64,000 nt of DNA from Branchiostoma floridae (GCF_000003815.2 NC_049984.1:21794585-21858584), one strand, 5' to 3'. Counted from the first letter of the stretch, positions 31,666 through 43,345 are shown. The notes: generated by a model from the letters alone, not told the origin. Numbers and translations: made by a program.

Positions 31666-32127
31666 TTAAGAGGTGTACCCATATGAAAGATGACTAGAAA
31701 AAAGAAAACTGCACAATGAGATGCCCAAAGGACAGGCCTAACACCCAGGCTGTAGTAACGTCCTTGGGCAAGTTACTCAGTTGAGCTACTTGAACTCTGT
31801 ATAAGTCTCATCGATTGGTGCAAAATCATTGTATGTTACACTTGTCTGATCATTACTTGAATATTGTTGCCCTGTGTGGTCTCCACTGATATGTTATTTA
31901 TTAAGTCCCTAGCTAAAATGTAAGATCTGGACCTGTCTATGTACTATCCTTTCCTGCTACACCAACAAGACGTATTCGGACTCGTTCATGCTGATGCCAT
32001 GTCGCTGTAAAACATCTACATTTGCTATGTCATATGTACCACGAAATTGTAAAAGACTTCCTGGCTGACAGCAAAGTTTACATTGTTCAAATAGAACGTC
32101 AGCAAAGCGCAAAGATTACTGCAAAAG
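31666..32127. other. Non-coding stretch
   Basis: Nothing recognised between the MITE and the open frame at 32128. Confidence 0.4.
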
Positions 32128-32679
32128 TTGTATTCTAGTGACAGTGTCCCCAAACAAGACCAAACAGTGAAAGAAGCCATCGTTCTGATGATCCAGGATG
32201 GGAAGCTATCTGTTGGTGAAGAAGTAGTCCAAAGTAGTGCTGAAGAGGGAGCGCGTGTGTGGAAGGTGCCTACTTTCTCAACAGGACAGTACACTCAAGG
32301 TGAAACCATGCACAATTCAAAAGAGCACATCAGGAACCTAATCGAGGAACTGCCTAACCATATAAGTACACAAGACAAAACATCGATAGCACAGGTAAAA
32401 TTATCTTTCCAAGGGAAAGAAGTGATGAGGAGAGTAGATTTCTGCAAGCTGCTAATCACCCTCACTGAATACCCAGTGTACCTTATCAAGAACCTGTTGG
32501 ACGAAGCTTCTGCGAGAAATAATAGCCTGAGAGTCATCTATGATTACTCAAGCCATTTTGTGGGTACTAAGAACAGATTGTATAGGGACAATGTGAAAAT
32601 GTTACCTTTTATCGCCTTTTTACCTGTTTATTACCTTTGTACTCGTATTTTTCAAGTTGGTATACATTTGTTAAGATAG
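32128..32679 (+). CDS. Hypothetical open frame, 183 codons
   Basis: An ATG-started frame with ordinary, unbiased composition, including VKEAIVLMIQDGKLSVGEE, LIEELPNHISTQDK, and VKLSFQGKEVMRRVDF followed by LLITLTEYPVYLIKNLLDEA. The last roughly 25 residues are hydrophobic (IAFLPVYYLCTRIF). It is longer than the other isolated frames nearby, and I see no repeat that explains it. I do not recognise a domain. It could be an exon or a decayed mobile-element frame. Confidence 0.4.
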   Translation: MYSSDSVPKQDQTVKEAIVLMIQDGKLSVGEEVVQSSAEEGARVWKVPTFSTGQYTQGETMHNSKEHIRNLIEELPNHISTQDKTSIAQVKLSFQGKEVMRRVDFCKLLITLTEYPVYLIKNLLDEASARNNSLRVIYDYSSHFVGTKNRLYRDNVKMLPFIAFLPVYYLCTRIFQVGIHLLR

Positions 32680-33644
32680 TATACACTGTAAGGTTTCATT
32701 TGATATGTAATACATGGATGTACCATCTCTTATGAACATGAAGGAATGTAAAGTGTTGCAATAGATCAGTGCTTTAGCTGACTTGCCAGACTCATTTCTA
32801 TCATTTATTTACTATACATGATAAAAGTGATGGACGTAGTGCCAATTTTTAAAAAAAATACCGTGCCGGTCAATGGTGAGATTTTCCACTGAAGGCCCTT
32901 GTTAGAGCTTTAGATGGACTGAAGTTGTCCAGCAGCCATCGCATTTAAAGGGGCCGGTAAAACTATATAAAGAGCAGATAATATAAACTATGCCCTTCAG
33001 TATGCTACAGGCACCCATACAGTGCACATCAGTGGTGGCCTGGCTGAGAAAGTTTACCAAGTACAAGTTACTCTTCAAATCATGTGTGAAATCAAGAGAC
33101 AAAAGAGAAATTAAAGTAAGACTACACATACATAAAGAAGTTAGCTTGAAGAACACTTAGCCCAGAATATGAAATGATGAAAAACACTGGGTTACTCTTC
33201 AGTCTGAGACATTGGCTGGCATTTATGTGTACAGTTCTACAGAGCATTATAAGGTTTATACTGCTTTCTTACAATAAGTCAAGTATTACAAGTCATGTTT
33301 CTACACACACAACTCATGCGAGCTAATTCAGCTATAAGGAATATATTTTCAAGTTTAGAAATGCAGATGCAAATAGATACTCAGTTACAATTTTGACAAG
33401 GCTAATTTGAAAACAAGATTTTCTTTCAAGAACTGCATATAGTATTATCTTATTATCACATGATATTATCTAATTGACACCTTGCATTGTGTAACTTTGT
33501 TCTTTACTTTGGATCATTCTGTATTATTTGATAATGTTCCTATGAAAACCAGTACAGTATTTGAATCTGTGACCAGTAATATGCTAATCTGTCTCTGACC
33601 ATTGTTTCTAGCTGGTAGACAGTCTGGGCTGTTTATGAGTTTAT
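32680..33644. other. AT-rich non-coding stretch
   Basis: No convincing exon on either strand. Confidence 0.4.
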
Positions 33645-33869
33645 GTGGTTATGGGGGTCAATCCATCATTCAAACTGCTGGACAAGTCACAGTGGGAGCA
33701 CTTCCTTATTGTTCTTACCCTGGGCAAGGAACCAGCCGATTTAAGACAGGAGGAAATGCTACGTATGATTCCAATGGAATGGCGAGGGAGTTTCGGAACG
33801 GCATCACAGCTGTGCTGGACGGACCTACGTCCTGAACTGGAAAATAGTTACGCAATAGCTCTGTCATGA
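33645..33869 (+). CDS. Probable terminal coding exon, unrecognised
   Basis: The frame reads VMGVNPSFKLLDKSQWEHFL and LTLGKEPADLRQEEMLRMIP, ending in TGA at 33867-33869. The sequence is balanced and protein-like. Acceptor-like TTTCTAG and GAG sites lie at 33606-33622; the exact start is not resolved because a TGA lies a few codons upstream in frame. Confidence 0.4.
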   Translation: MVMGVNPSFKLLDKSQWEHFLIVLTLGKEPADLRQEEMLRMIPMEWRGSFGTASQLCWTDLRPELENSYAIALS

Positions 33870-35200
33870 TTGATGAAAGTCATTTTTATTTCGAAAATCC
33901 TACTTGTATTTCGTTAATCTTTCATCTATATTTGAAGTTTAAGGAAATAGAACGGTCAGTTGACGCTGATAATCTCGATCTTCCGTACCCTAGTTTAAAT
34001 CCCCTTCATCAGTAAGGTGTGCCGCTGGCTACATTATGTGGACTCGGCACTGACGGAGCCAACGTCATGGTGGGACGAAAAATGGCGTGGCTGCTCTTGA
34101 AAAGCAGTATGCTATGTATTAACTTCTGAGATGACAGTAAGGCTACATATACTGTGAATATTCTGTATACTATGAATGACGAGAAAAGGTCTGGGAGGAT
34201 TCAGGATTGAAAAAGTATAGGGTCAAACTACTTGTGTGATCTATGTTATGCAGATGTTCGTTCAGCCCGAGATAATATGGGTTCATTATCTATATGTGGA
34301 AACATTGAAGACACCTGTAGAATAGCATCCGAACTGGTATATTGGCGATCTGATGTAGCAGATTCTAGAGGCGTTGGTAAGATGGCTATACTAAAATTAG
34401 TAGATTAAAGTGAGAGGTTACCTGGTATATGGATGCAACTCATGCAGACATCAATCTGTCCCAATATTTTCATTGCTATAGTTCATAAGTGGGAAGAGAC
34501 CAAATATGTTGTCATAAAAACAAGATCAGTCCAACTTTGATCAGATATTTGTCCAAGCTGTAGGGCGTCCCCCTCATTTAATGATGCCAGGTAATTAAGC
34601 CCGTGATTTTTTTGGCAAAGAATGGAAGGGACATATTAGGCCTCCTCTCAATTGACACTTAAGTCAAAATGTCAGCTATATTGTCAGAATTTCGTAAACT
34701 AAGATAAGTGTTCAGGGCAACTTGTCTTCACGAGTCTTGCCCTGAGAAAGTCAAGAAGAACTATAAGACTACTGCTGTGGAAATGGGAAAATTGTTTCCA
34801 TAGTTTGTGGGGTTTGTGGCGAGCAAGGACATGATCGTACAACATGTAGCAAATAATAAGTTTTAGCACACAGCTTCTTTCCTAGAACTTTATCCGATAC
34901 ATAGAGGGCAACTACAGAAATGTTTCGTGAAAATAGTCATTTGCTTTTTTTAATAATGTTGACAATCGAATACATGGATTGTACATAGATCATACCCATT
35001 AAAATACGACCAGGCTTGATGATGAGAACGGAGAGGTGTACGAGAATAATTCTATGTATTCTTTTATGAGTCCCAGGAATTTGGGACATGCATTCCACAA
35101 CGTCTGGAATTGGTGTCAGACATACTAATCGAGTTCAGAGTTGGTGGATAGCAGGGCAAAGGGCGACAGTCCATCCATCAAATAACTAAATAGGACCTTG
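33870..35200. other. Non-coding stretch with an isolated zinc-knuckle end
   Basis: At about 34800-34858 a plus-strand frame reads CGVCGEQGHDRTTC before a double stop (TAATAA). This is a CCHC zinc knuckle (C-x2-C-x4-H-x4-C), typical of the C-terminus of transposon proteins. The matching upstream part is not readable. The remainder up to about 35200 has no feature and may merge into the 5' UTR of the second LINE. Confidence 0.45.
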
Positions 35201-35490
35201 TCAACATGACATTTTCAATTGTCACCTCAAGCAGCATCATCAGTAGAAAGGTACAGACGTTAGAAGACATCCGGAACTTTAACATTGATTTTAGAGCATC
35301 CATGACATCTCAGGATTCTCATTGACGTCATTTCAACTTTGACCTTTCACGAGATATTTTCTCGTAAGAGGTCATAGCCTACAAGTCCTTCTCTAACAGT
35401 CAAGATGCCGAAAGTTTCCTGAAATCCAAATGCCCATCGAAAGAGGTCGCAATACAGATTATCCGCGAAAGCGAAGAGAGAGGCTACAAA

Positions 35491-37059
35491 ATGCCCGAAC
35501 ACTCTCCCACACATGGCGGTAAATCTACTGGCAGTCCAGACACCAGCAAAGGTATGGGCTTCGGTCTAACATCGATGTTAAACGTCTTGGCAACTCCGTT
35601 CCGTACAAGCTCCAGCCAAGAGAACGCCCCAGCTCAGTCCAAGTCAGCAAGATCCCTAAACCTTGTACCTGAGTCTGAGGAGGTCTTCTGCCTTGAGAAC
35701 TGTTCCAAAAACGGTATAGAGGATGAAGATATGGTGGAATGTTGTTTGTGCCGCAGATGGGTACATTTCCAGTGCGGTGGTGCATCAGGAGAGGAAGACG
35801 TGTTGGGTTTCTGGGTCTGCCCAGAATGCAAAAACCTGCCGTTCACTGTGAAACAACTGAAAGAAGAACTCTCCGCTTCTAGAAAAGCCACAGTTGTCCT
35901 GAAAAACCACATATCCGACCTAAAGGAGGCGATCTCATGCATGGTGTCTAAGATGGAGGAAGCATCGGCCGTAAGCAATCGACTCGCTAGGCTGGAGAAG
36001 GCCCTGGGTGACTCTAACAGGGCGCAAGGCGGACTGCCGACCCAGGACAGGGCCAACTCAACAACACGGCGTGCTGACACGCACAGTGCCACTGTAGAGG
36101 AGCCATCCCCTGCAGTGGAACCGAACAAGGTTCTCTTGATTGGTGACTCTAACTTGAAATACATCAATCCTAGAGGCCTTAGCGAAACTGTAGAAGTCCG
36201 TACGAGACGTGGGCGCACCATGAGGGACATCTCTCAAGAGCTCGCCGACTCCGACCTGCATGCCTACTCCCATGTTGTGGTGCATGCGGGTACTAACAAC
36301 CTCACGGAGACTGATGATGAACATGACATCGCACGTCTGGAGAAGGAGGCCGAGGAACTATGCACACGCGTACAATCTACAAACCCGCGAGCCAAAGTGG
36401 TGCTGTCAGGGATCTGCCCTAGAGCAGATAGTGAACTCCCTGCCGCCAAAGTCGAACCATCCAACAAAGTACTGCGGAAAGTAGCTGAGGAACAGCGGGC
36501 TTTGTTTGTTGACAACGAAGGTTCTTTTATGTACAGAAATGGCCAACTCGATACCACCCTGTACGATAGAGACCTCCTGCATATCAACCGGAGCAGGGGG
36601 TCTTCCCGTCTCATCGCTAACATAAGAGAAGTAGTCCCTGCCATCATATCGGCCTCCCCAACATCTCGCTCTCCAGACAGCAGGAGGGGGTACCCTAGGA
36701 ACGACAGCCGTCAAACACGAGGACCATGGGTGCAACCCCCTCCAGCCCCTAGTCCACCGGTTAGAGGAATGGTGGATCAATGGGATGACAACAGGTTACA
36801 CATGCAGAGAGACTATCCCAGACCAAAGCACATGAGGAATCAGTGGGAGAAGCATCACCCAGACGTCTACAGCGGAGAGCACATGCAGAGTCAACGACAG
36901 CAGTACCCCAGGAGGATGCACCAGGATCTCCCAGGCGAACCGCCATGTCACTTCTGCGGGGAAAGAAGCCATACAACCAGAGTGTGCAGGCATGGAGGGC
37001 CAGTTAGATGCAACAGATGTAGTCAACTTGGACACAAAGCCAAGTGGTGTGAGCTTTGA
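35491..37059 (+). CDS. LINE ORF1 with PHD, coiled coil, SGNH esterase and zinc knuckles
   Basis: 522 residues. About 65-115: a PHD-type zinc finger (CLENC...MVECCLCRRWVHFQC...FWVCPEC). About 115-170: a coiled coil (LKEELSASRKATVVLKNHIS). About 205-385: an SGNH/GDSL-hydrolase fold with LLIGDSNL (Ser nucleophile), VVHAGTNNL (Gly/Asn block), and DLLHINRSRGSSRL (Asp and His of the triad). About 400-480: a Pro/Arg-rich linker. About 485-522: two CCHC-like knuckles (CHFCGERSHTTRVC and CNRCSQLGHKAKWC). All hydrolase residues are present. Known for CR1-like elements: ORF1 binds RNA, and the esterase role is unclear. It ends in TGA at 37057-37059, in the same frame as ORF2. Confidence 0.9.
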   Translation: MPEHSPTHGGKSTGSPDTSKGMGFGLTSMLNVLATPFRTSSSQENAPAQSKSARSLNLVPESEEVFCLENCSKNGIEDEDMVECCLCRRWVHFQCGGASGEEDVLGFWVCPECKNLPFTVKQLKEELSASRKATVVLKNHISDLKEAISCMVSKMEEASAVSNRLARLEKALGDSNRAQGGLPTQDRANSTTRRADTHSATVEEPSPAVEPNKVLLIGDSNLKYINPRGLSETVEVRTRRGRTMRDISQELADSDLHAYSHVVVHAGTNNLTETDDEHDIARLEKEAEELCTRVQSTNPRAKVVLSGICPRADSELPAAKVEPSNKVLRKVAEEQRALFVDNEGSFMYRNGQLDTTLYDRDLLHINRSRGSSRLIANIREVVPAIISASPTSRSPDSRRGYPRNDSRQTRGPWVQPPPAPSPPVRGMVDQWDDNRLHMQRDYPRPKHMRNQWEKHHPDVYSGEHMQSQRQQYPRRMHQDLPGEPPCHFCGERSHTTRVCRHGGPVRCNRCSQLGHKAKWCEL

Positions 37060-40000
37060 AGACGTGGCAAAGAGGACATTGCCAACACCTCTGAAACTGC
37101 CAACATAGTAGAATACAACATAGAAGTGAGGAACTCTTTTGAAATTCTAAGCTCTGATACAGACACACAGATATGTACTTTGAACAATACAGATGTCACA
37201 AACGTGGAGGTGGAAGACAGTGAAACGTTCAAGAACCTGAGAAACATTGGAGGAAAGAGAAAGAAGAAGGTGAGAAGGGGTAAGGGGGGTAAGGCTAGCA
37301 AGTCAACCTTAAGGGGGGTCACTTTTGGGTACAACAACATTAGAGGTGTCTCCTCAAAACAAACCGAGCTAGCAAGACTTCTCCACACAGAAGACCTGAG
37401 CCTTTTTGGCCTGTGCGAAACCTTCCTAAGTGAAGACAGACAGCTGAAGATAAAAGGCTTTAACTGGGTAGGAAAAAATAGAAGAGTCGACAGTGGGAAA
37501 AAGTCAGGAGGAGGTATTGGTTTATTGGTAAGACATGAAATTCAGATCCTTGATGACAACGTACTGGGATCTAAGGAAGATGATCATGAACGACTGTGGG
37601 TAAAAGTGCGTGTGGGGCAAAATGACATTCTCATTGTTGGCATAGCTTACTTCCCTAACCCAGGAACAGACAATGACAAGGTTACCGATCTGTTTCACCA
37701 GCTCCTTGTAGATACACTCGCACTCGAGAGTATGGGGTTAAACAACAGGATCTTAATGGGGGACTTTAACGGTAAAATTGGCACAGTTATCCCCAATGGT
37801 TCCGATAAAGTAGACTTTAACGGACGGGCCTTGTTATCATTTGTAGAAGACAGTGGTATGGAAATAGGTAACTGCTTAGACACATGCGAAGGAACAATAA
37901 CTTGGTTTCGTAAAGAACAACAATCTACCATTGATTACATACTACTATCTGACCCAGTGAAAGGTATGATAAGTAAAATCATCATAGATGACGAACGTAT
38001 TCTTAGCCTAGGTAGTGACCACAACGTAATTATCCTATATCTGAATACCACAAACTCCCGTCCTAATGAACTTAAACCCAGGAAAATACAAAAATGGAAG
38101 ATTACACCTACTCATGATTGGACAGCTTTCAGGGGGGAGATCTCTAAGGTACTAAAAAACTGGACCCCAGACAGTAATGCACAAGTTCAGGAGGCCTACG
38201 ACGACTGGAAGAAGAAAGTCTTAGAGGCAGCACATAAGACTATCGGCACTAGGTTCATTAGACCAGGAAGACAATCATATGTTTGGAATGAGGAAATAGA
38301 TAAGGCCATCGGCGAACGCAGAGAAGCAAACAAGGCACACAGAGCATGGAGTAAACTAGATCCATTAACTAGGGATCAGGATACTGGCCAAGATCTATGG
38401 GAAAAATACCAAGAAAAAAGGACTCTAGCTAAGAAAGTTATTAGGGATAATATTATGTCTAAGAAAAAACGGAGACTGATGGAGTGTAATCAGAGAGGGG
38501 GGAAAGCCACCAGGGATTTCTGGAACATGCTTAGACCTAAGACGAGACAAGGGAGACCCAGCACTATGTGGTCAATTCATACTGATAGTAAACACTTAAT
38601 TTCAGGGAAAGAGAACTTGAAGACCAATATTACGCAATACTGGAAAAACCTGGGGAAAATGGATGAAGCTCTAAAAGGCAGTGAAGAAGATGCTTTTACC
38701 ACTATTGTAAGACTATGCATACCACCCATCCGTTCTGGGGACTTACCTTGTAAAACGAAAGCCCAGATAAACGAGATAACCTTTACATTGGAATCAGTTG
38801 AATCAGCAATCAAATCCTCACAGAACAACAAAGCCCCAGGCCACGACATGATTATTAACGAGTTTCTAAAGGAAGGGGGTGATGTAATGCTAAAATCAGT
38901 CACTACTCTCTTTCAACACTGTTACAGCAAGGGTGAAATTCCATCGGACTGGCACAAAGGCATAATAGTCCCTATTCACAAGAGCGGGGATGTGAAAGAC
39001 CTGAACAACTATAGAGGTATAACTCTTTCATCATGCGTTAGCAAAATATTCAACAAAGTCATTGAATCCCAACTGTCTAATTTCATTGAAAGTAACAACT
39101 TATTAGGGGAAATCCAAGGGGCATTCAGGAAAGACAGACGACCTGAAGACCACATCTTCAGCTTAAAGGGGCTTAGTGCTATCCGTAAATCTCAAGGTAA
39201 ACACACATACATGGCTTTTCTGGACCTCTCAAAGGCCTTTGATTTAGTATGGCGAGATGGATTAAAATTCATATTAGCACAGAATGGTATCTGTGGGGGG
39301 GCATGGAATATTATAGACAAGATTTACGAAAAGGTGGAAAATAAGGTAATGTTCGATGACCTCGAAACAGACTACTTTGATTCTGATATTGGGGTAAAAC
39401 AAGGCTGTGTTCTCTCTCCTATTTTGTTTTCCCTCTACATGAATGAGCTAGCTAAATCTCTAGAACTTCACAACCAGGGCTGTCTCCAGGACCCGTCCTT
39501 CCGTCCCTGGACGGAAATTTACTCGTCGGGACGGAAAAAATATTCACCCATTCCGTCCCAAAAAAATCTTAATTTCATGACATGAAAATGCAGTTTTGTA
39601 AGCTTAAAAAGGCAGGTTCAATAACTAAAATGATGCATGCGAACGATTGAATAACTAAAATAGGCGCCCGACTTAGAATTTAATCGATTTTTGCCCTTTC
39701 CTTAACCACGCCTCCACGTTCCAAGCCGCGAGATAAACGCGGCCCCGATATATGGATATGTGTGAAGATTAAAGATCGGCAAAACGTGCTATTCGCGTGT
39801 TGCAAAAGAAGGCGAAGCTGCGGTGTTATCTTACCTAGCCACTGTTTTATTTCGCAATACCGATCGGATTGACGGAATCACCCGGCCCTTATACGATTTA
39901 AAATCAACATTAACGGGAAACTGTAATTCATTATGAACCTAACACGGTGGATCAGAAATTATATTTCTTTACTCGGCTGTCGCGCATATCGTGTGTGTGT

Positions 40001-42814
40001 CGGAGACCTCAGTAAACCGTACACTGTACTGGCGATCTCCATAGTTCTACAACCGTCAACAAAAGAGGTTTTTTCCCTGGTGTAAACTATAAACAGACGG
40101 CAAAAACTATATTCTCGCCGTCTGCATCTACGATGTGGACAAAGCCACGGTCGATTCTTGCGAAATGTATCTTCAAAAGCACTTTTCTGCTTGGATTTGG
40201 GAGCGAGTCCGCAGCGCCGTGTTCGTAAAGTCCCGCGCTTCTTCGTGATTGACATGGTGTTACCGCTTTCAGCGATCCGGAGTCTGGTAGAGACTAGCTG
40301 TGATTGGTGGGAAGTTGATTGGATTTATAGAATAATGACGCACGCCCTGTCGCAGGCGCTACTTCAAAAGGCTGCCGCCGAAGCTGCTACCATGGTAACA
40401 ACACGTCCAGCCGCATTTTCCAACTCGCTGCTATTACAGCTTACATACATAATTTTCGGCTGCATTTAACGCTGTTTTCACGGGGAAATGTCGGGAATCG
40501 AACTTGTATACTTTTTTTGCCGACCTTCCACTAAAATCATACGGAAGTAGCCCGCCGAAAAATGTAAGTAGGAGACTATTTTTACAGTGAGCCCGCATGT
40601 TTTGACGGTTGACTGCCGACCCCATCACATGCCCCCGCATAGGTTGCCCCTTACGGAAAGTTTAGCCGTGAAAACATTTTTTGTTCTGCGTAGTTTGGGT
40701 TGAGTTTTGGAATTCGGATTGACATTTATTTTATATCAGAAAATAACTATCGGGAGACTGTTTTCTTATCGCAGTATTCTTACCCAGCGCTGTGAACATG
40801 ACCGCTGTTGGCAATTTTTCTCCGATCTTTTGCAAATCTGTACCCTTTGGACGGTACTGGACGATGAGCAGAAAGGTGTCAACTTTATCGAGAAATGTTC
40901 ATTTCTTGGTGAAACAGAAACACGACACCAGCAAAATGAAGAGTTATTAAGCAAAATATGGTATAGAAAGTTAATTGATCATGAGCAACCAGTACCAGAC
41001 AAAATAGGTGATGTAAACTTCCTTTTAATACGATCTTACGAGCTGAAATGCGTCAATGTCCCTCGGCCAATAATGCCAACACCCGCGGCGTTATCCAGTC
41101 CCCGAACTATCCACACATTATCAACAAATACGTGAAAATGACGACGAACAAGTATCATGGTAAATTTCAGAGTGTAAACGTTACACTGCTTAACGAACAA
41201 AATATTTCGTCAGTTAAATGCCCGACAAAGGGGCGGGCAGTCGGAACAAAGCCTTTTGTTTCGAGATCGTGGGGTGTCGGTAGTCCTACTTTGCGGAATG
41301 AAATTTTGCCTCTGAAAATACGTGAAATAGCGTCTTAGAGGGTTTGAATTTTAAAATTTTCCCGGGGGAGCATGCCCCCGGACCCCCCTAGTTTGGCGAG
41401 CGCCTGCGGCGCTCGCGTCGGGCCTTCGGCCCTCCCCCCCCCCCACAAAATTTGGGACGGAAATAAATTTCAAGCTGGAGACAGCACTGTTCACAACCTT
41501 GGCATTCGACTCAGCAGAAACACCTTAATAAGTGGGCTGTTTTTTGCTGATGATGTCGTCCTCCTAGCTGAAAACGAACAAATGTTGAAACATATGCTGC
41601 ACCTCACAGCTGACTTTGGGACAAGACTCAAACTTAAGTTCAACGAGAGTAAATCAAAGATCTTGGTAGTAGGGAAGAAACTTGACCCGACTAGGAAGTG
41701 GGAAATGGGAGAACTCAGACTAGAAGAGTGTGACTCATATAAGTACCTAGGTATTCACATAGCTAGAAATCTGAATGACAACAAACATATAAGCGAGACA
41801 CTGAAGAAGACTAATAGAATTGCGGCAGCCTGTAAGTCTACAATACTAGGTCACAATGGTTTTAATCGCTTCACATATGGTGACACATTATGGAACAGCA
41901 TTATCACACCAAGCCTCAACTACGGTTGCAGTATCTGGGTTCCATCCTCAATTAAGGACAAAAACCACCTGGAAAGTACTCAATTCCAGTTTGGTAAATT
42001 TCTATTCAGGGCTCCTAATGGTACAAGTAAAGCTACAGTGCTCGGAGAACTAGGTTGGAAATCTATATCAAGCTTACAAGACAGACTCAGACTAAAATTT
42101 TACGATAGACTCATTAAAATGGAAGAGCACAGATGGCCAAAGATGATACTTCTTCAACTATTTGGCATGATCAGGACAGGGAAATCTATAACATGGTCCT
42201 GGGTCAAACACATGAAGAACCTTCTCACTTCCATAGGTTTGGACCATATATGGTGCAATGATTCACCCGTTAACAGACACTGGATAAACTCAGCAATAAG
42301 AATACACAACTCTCAGCAATATGACATTTTCCTAAGTAACATGACCTCTTGTAAAGCAATGGTATTTAGAAACAAACATGAGCTCAAGCTTGAAGACTAT
42401 CTTAAAGACCCCATTAGCCCAGAGGAAAGCATATTAAAGTTCAAGGCTAGAGCAGAGGTACTAGAAATGGAAGGGAGGAAACTATCCTGGAAAAGTTACA
42501 ATGGAAATGGAAACTGTACTAACTGTAACCTGCAAGAACAAGAAACCGTAACTCATTTCCTACTTATATGCCCCAGTTATTCGAAAGAAAGAATCTCCCT
42601 TTTCACCAACCTTGAAGATGAACTAACACGTGCAGGGGGAGTCTTTCTATGGGAAACATTCATGTCATGCAATGCCGAAAGAAAGAAAGATCTCCTCTTA
42701 GGTTACAAAGGCCCATGGGAATCTATTATAGATAGGCATGTTAAGAAATTCCTGTATAAGGCATGGTCCACTAGAAATTGTAACAAAAATGGAAGTCAAA
42801 GTACTCAACACTAG
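37060..42814 (+). CDS. LINE ORF2 (endonuclease/RT), split by a hAT insertion
   Basis: The left part is open from 37060 to the insertion at 39474; the right part resumes at 41498 and ends at a stop in 42814. Without the insert and one 8-bp duplication, 2,023 bp are removed and the two halves fall in one frame of about 1,243 codons. Endonuclease: CETFLS near 37410, MGDFNGKIG near 37757, and SDHNVIIL near 38020. RT: NNKAPGHDMIINEFL, LNNYRGITLSS, FLDLSKAFD, and GVKQGCVLSPILF near 39395; after the insert, LFFADDVVLL near 41545. The C-terminus has CTNC...THFLLICP. As it stands the left frame reads into the insert and stops at 39585, so the RT is cut between the GVKQG and FADD boxes and the element is dead. 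No ATG precedes the first endonuclease motif. Confidence 0.9.
39467..39474 (+). repeat. hAT target-site duplication, left copy
   Basis: TTCACAAC, repeated exactly at 41490-41497. It fits the 8-bp hAT consensus nTnnnnAn. Confidence 0.9.
39475..41489. mobile_element. Non-autonomous hAT element, 2,015 bp
   Basis: Ends are CAGGGCTGTCTCCAG and, inverted, CAGTGCTGTCTCCAG (15 bp, one mismatch), flanked by the 8-bp duplication TTCACAAC. CAG-starting inverted repeats plus an 8-bp nTnnnnAn duplication define hAT. Sub-terminal GGGACGGAA motifs occur at both ends in both orientations (left at 39500-39560, right at 41450-41462) and could bind transposase. Internal frames (40158-40469, 40707-41135, 41048-41338) show no hAT catalytic or dimerisation motif. 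A C-run and GGGCCTTCGGCCC and GAGCGCCTGCGGCGCTC palindromes lie at 41397-41446. Confidence 0.9.
41490..41497 (+). repeat. hAT target-site duplication, right copy
   Basis: TTCACAAC, identical to 39467-39474. LINE ORF2 coding resumes immediately after it. Confidence 0.9.
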
Positions 42815-43345
42815 CTTCTCTCAAGATCACTGTCCTCCAACTCCACTCTATTACACTACTCAACGTTATGTTTACCATTACGCTTTCGTTCATTTATGTC
42901 CATAGCTATACTATAACAATACTGAACCAGTGTTATGATTTGATCTGTTATTATCGATTATCATTTATTATGCTATTTTCGCCCATGACCTGGACATGAT
43001 TTGTCTTCTTAACGTACTTATCTATCTACGTTAACTTTTCCTATAGATAGGCATTGTTAAGAAATTCCTATATACTAAGGCATCATCACTCCACTAGAAA
43101 ATGTACCAACAGCAATGAAAGTCAAAGTACTCAACACTAGAAAATGTACCAACAGCAATGAAAGTCAAAGTACTCAACACTAGTTTCTCTCAAGATCCAG
43201 CTCCACTCTACTACACTACTCAACGTTATGCTTACCACTACGTTTTTCGTTCAGTCTTATGTTAACATACACTTATGTCTATAGCCATACGCTGACAATA
43301 CCGAACCATTGTAAAGATTTCATTTGTTACCATCCACTATCATTT
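42725..43345 (+). repeat. Tandem duplication in the LINE 2 3' end
   Basis: A segment of about 270 bp starting TATAGATAGGCATG (42726) is repeated from about 43043. The second copy contains an additional tandem doubling of a roughly 56-bp unit with TGTACCAACAGCAATGAAAG (43100 and 43146). The first copy begins inside the ORF2 C-terminus, so the duplicated coding part is not translated. Confidence 0.8.

Noticed and set aside
32902-33156. Minus-strand frame with hydrophobic segments
   Set aside because: AT-rich composition, no borders and no motif.
40158-41135. Open frames inside the hAT element as a transposase
   Set aside because: None shows hAT catalytic or dimerisation motifs; the element is best read as non-autonomous.
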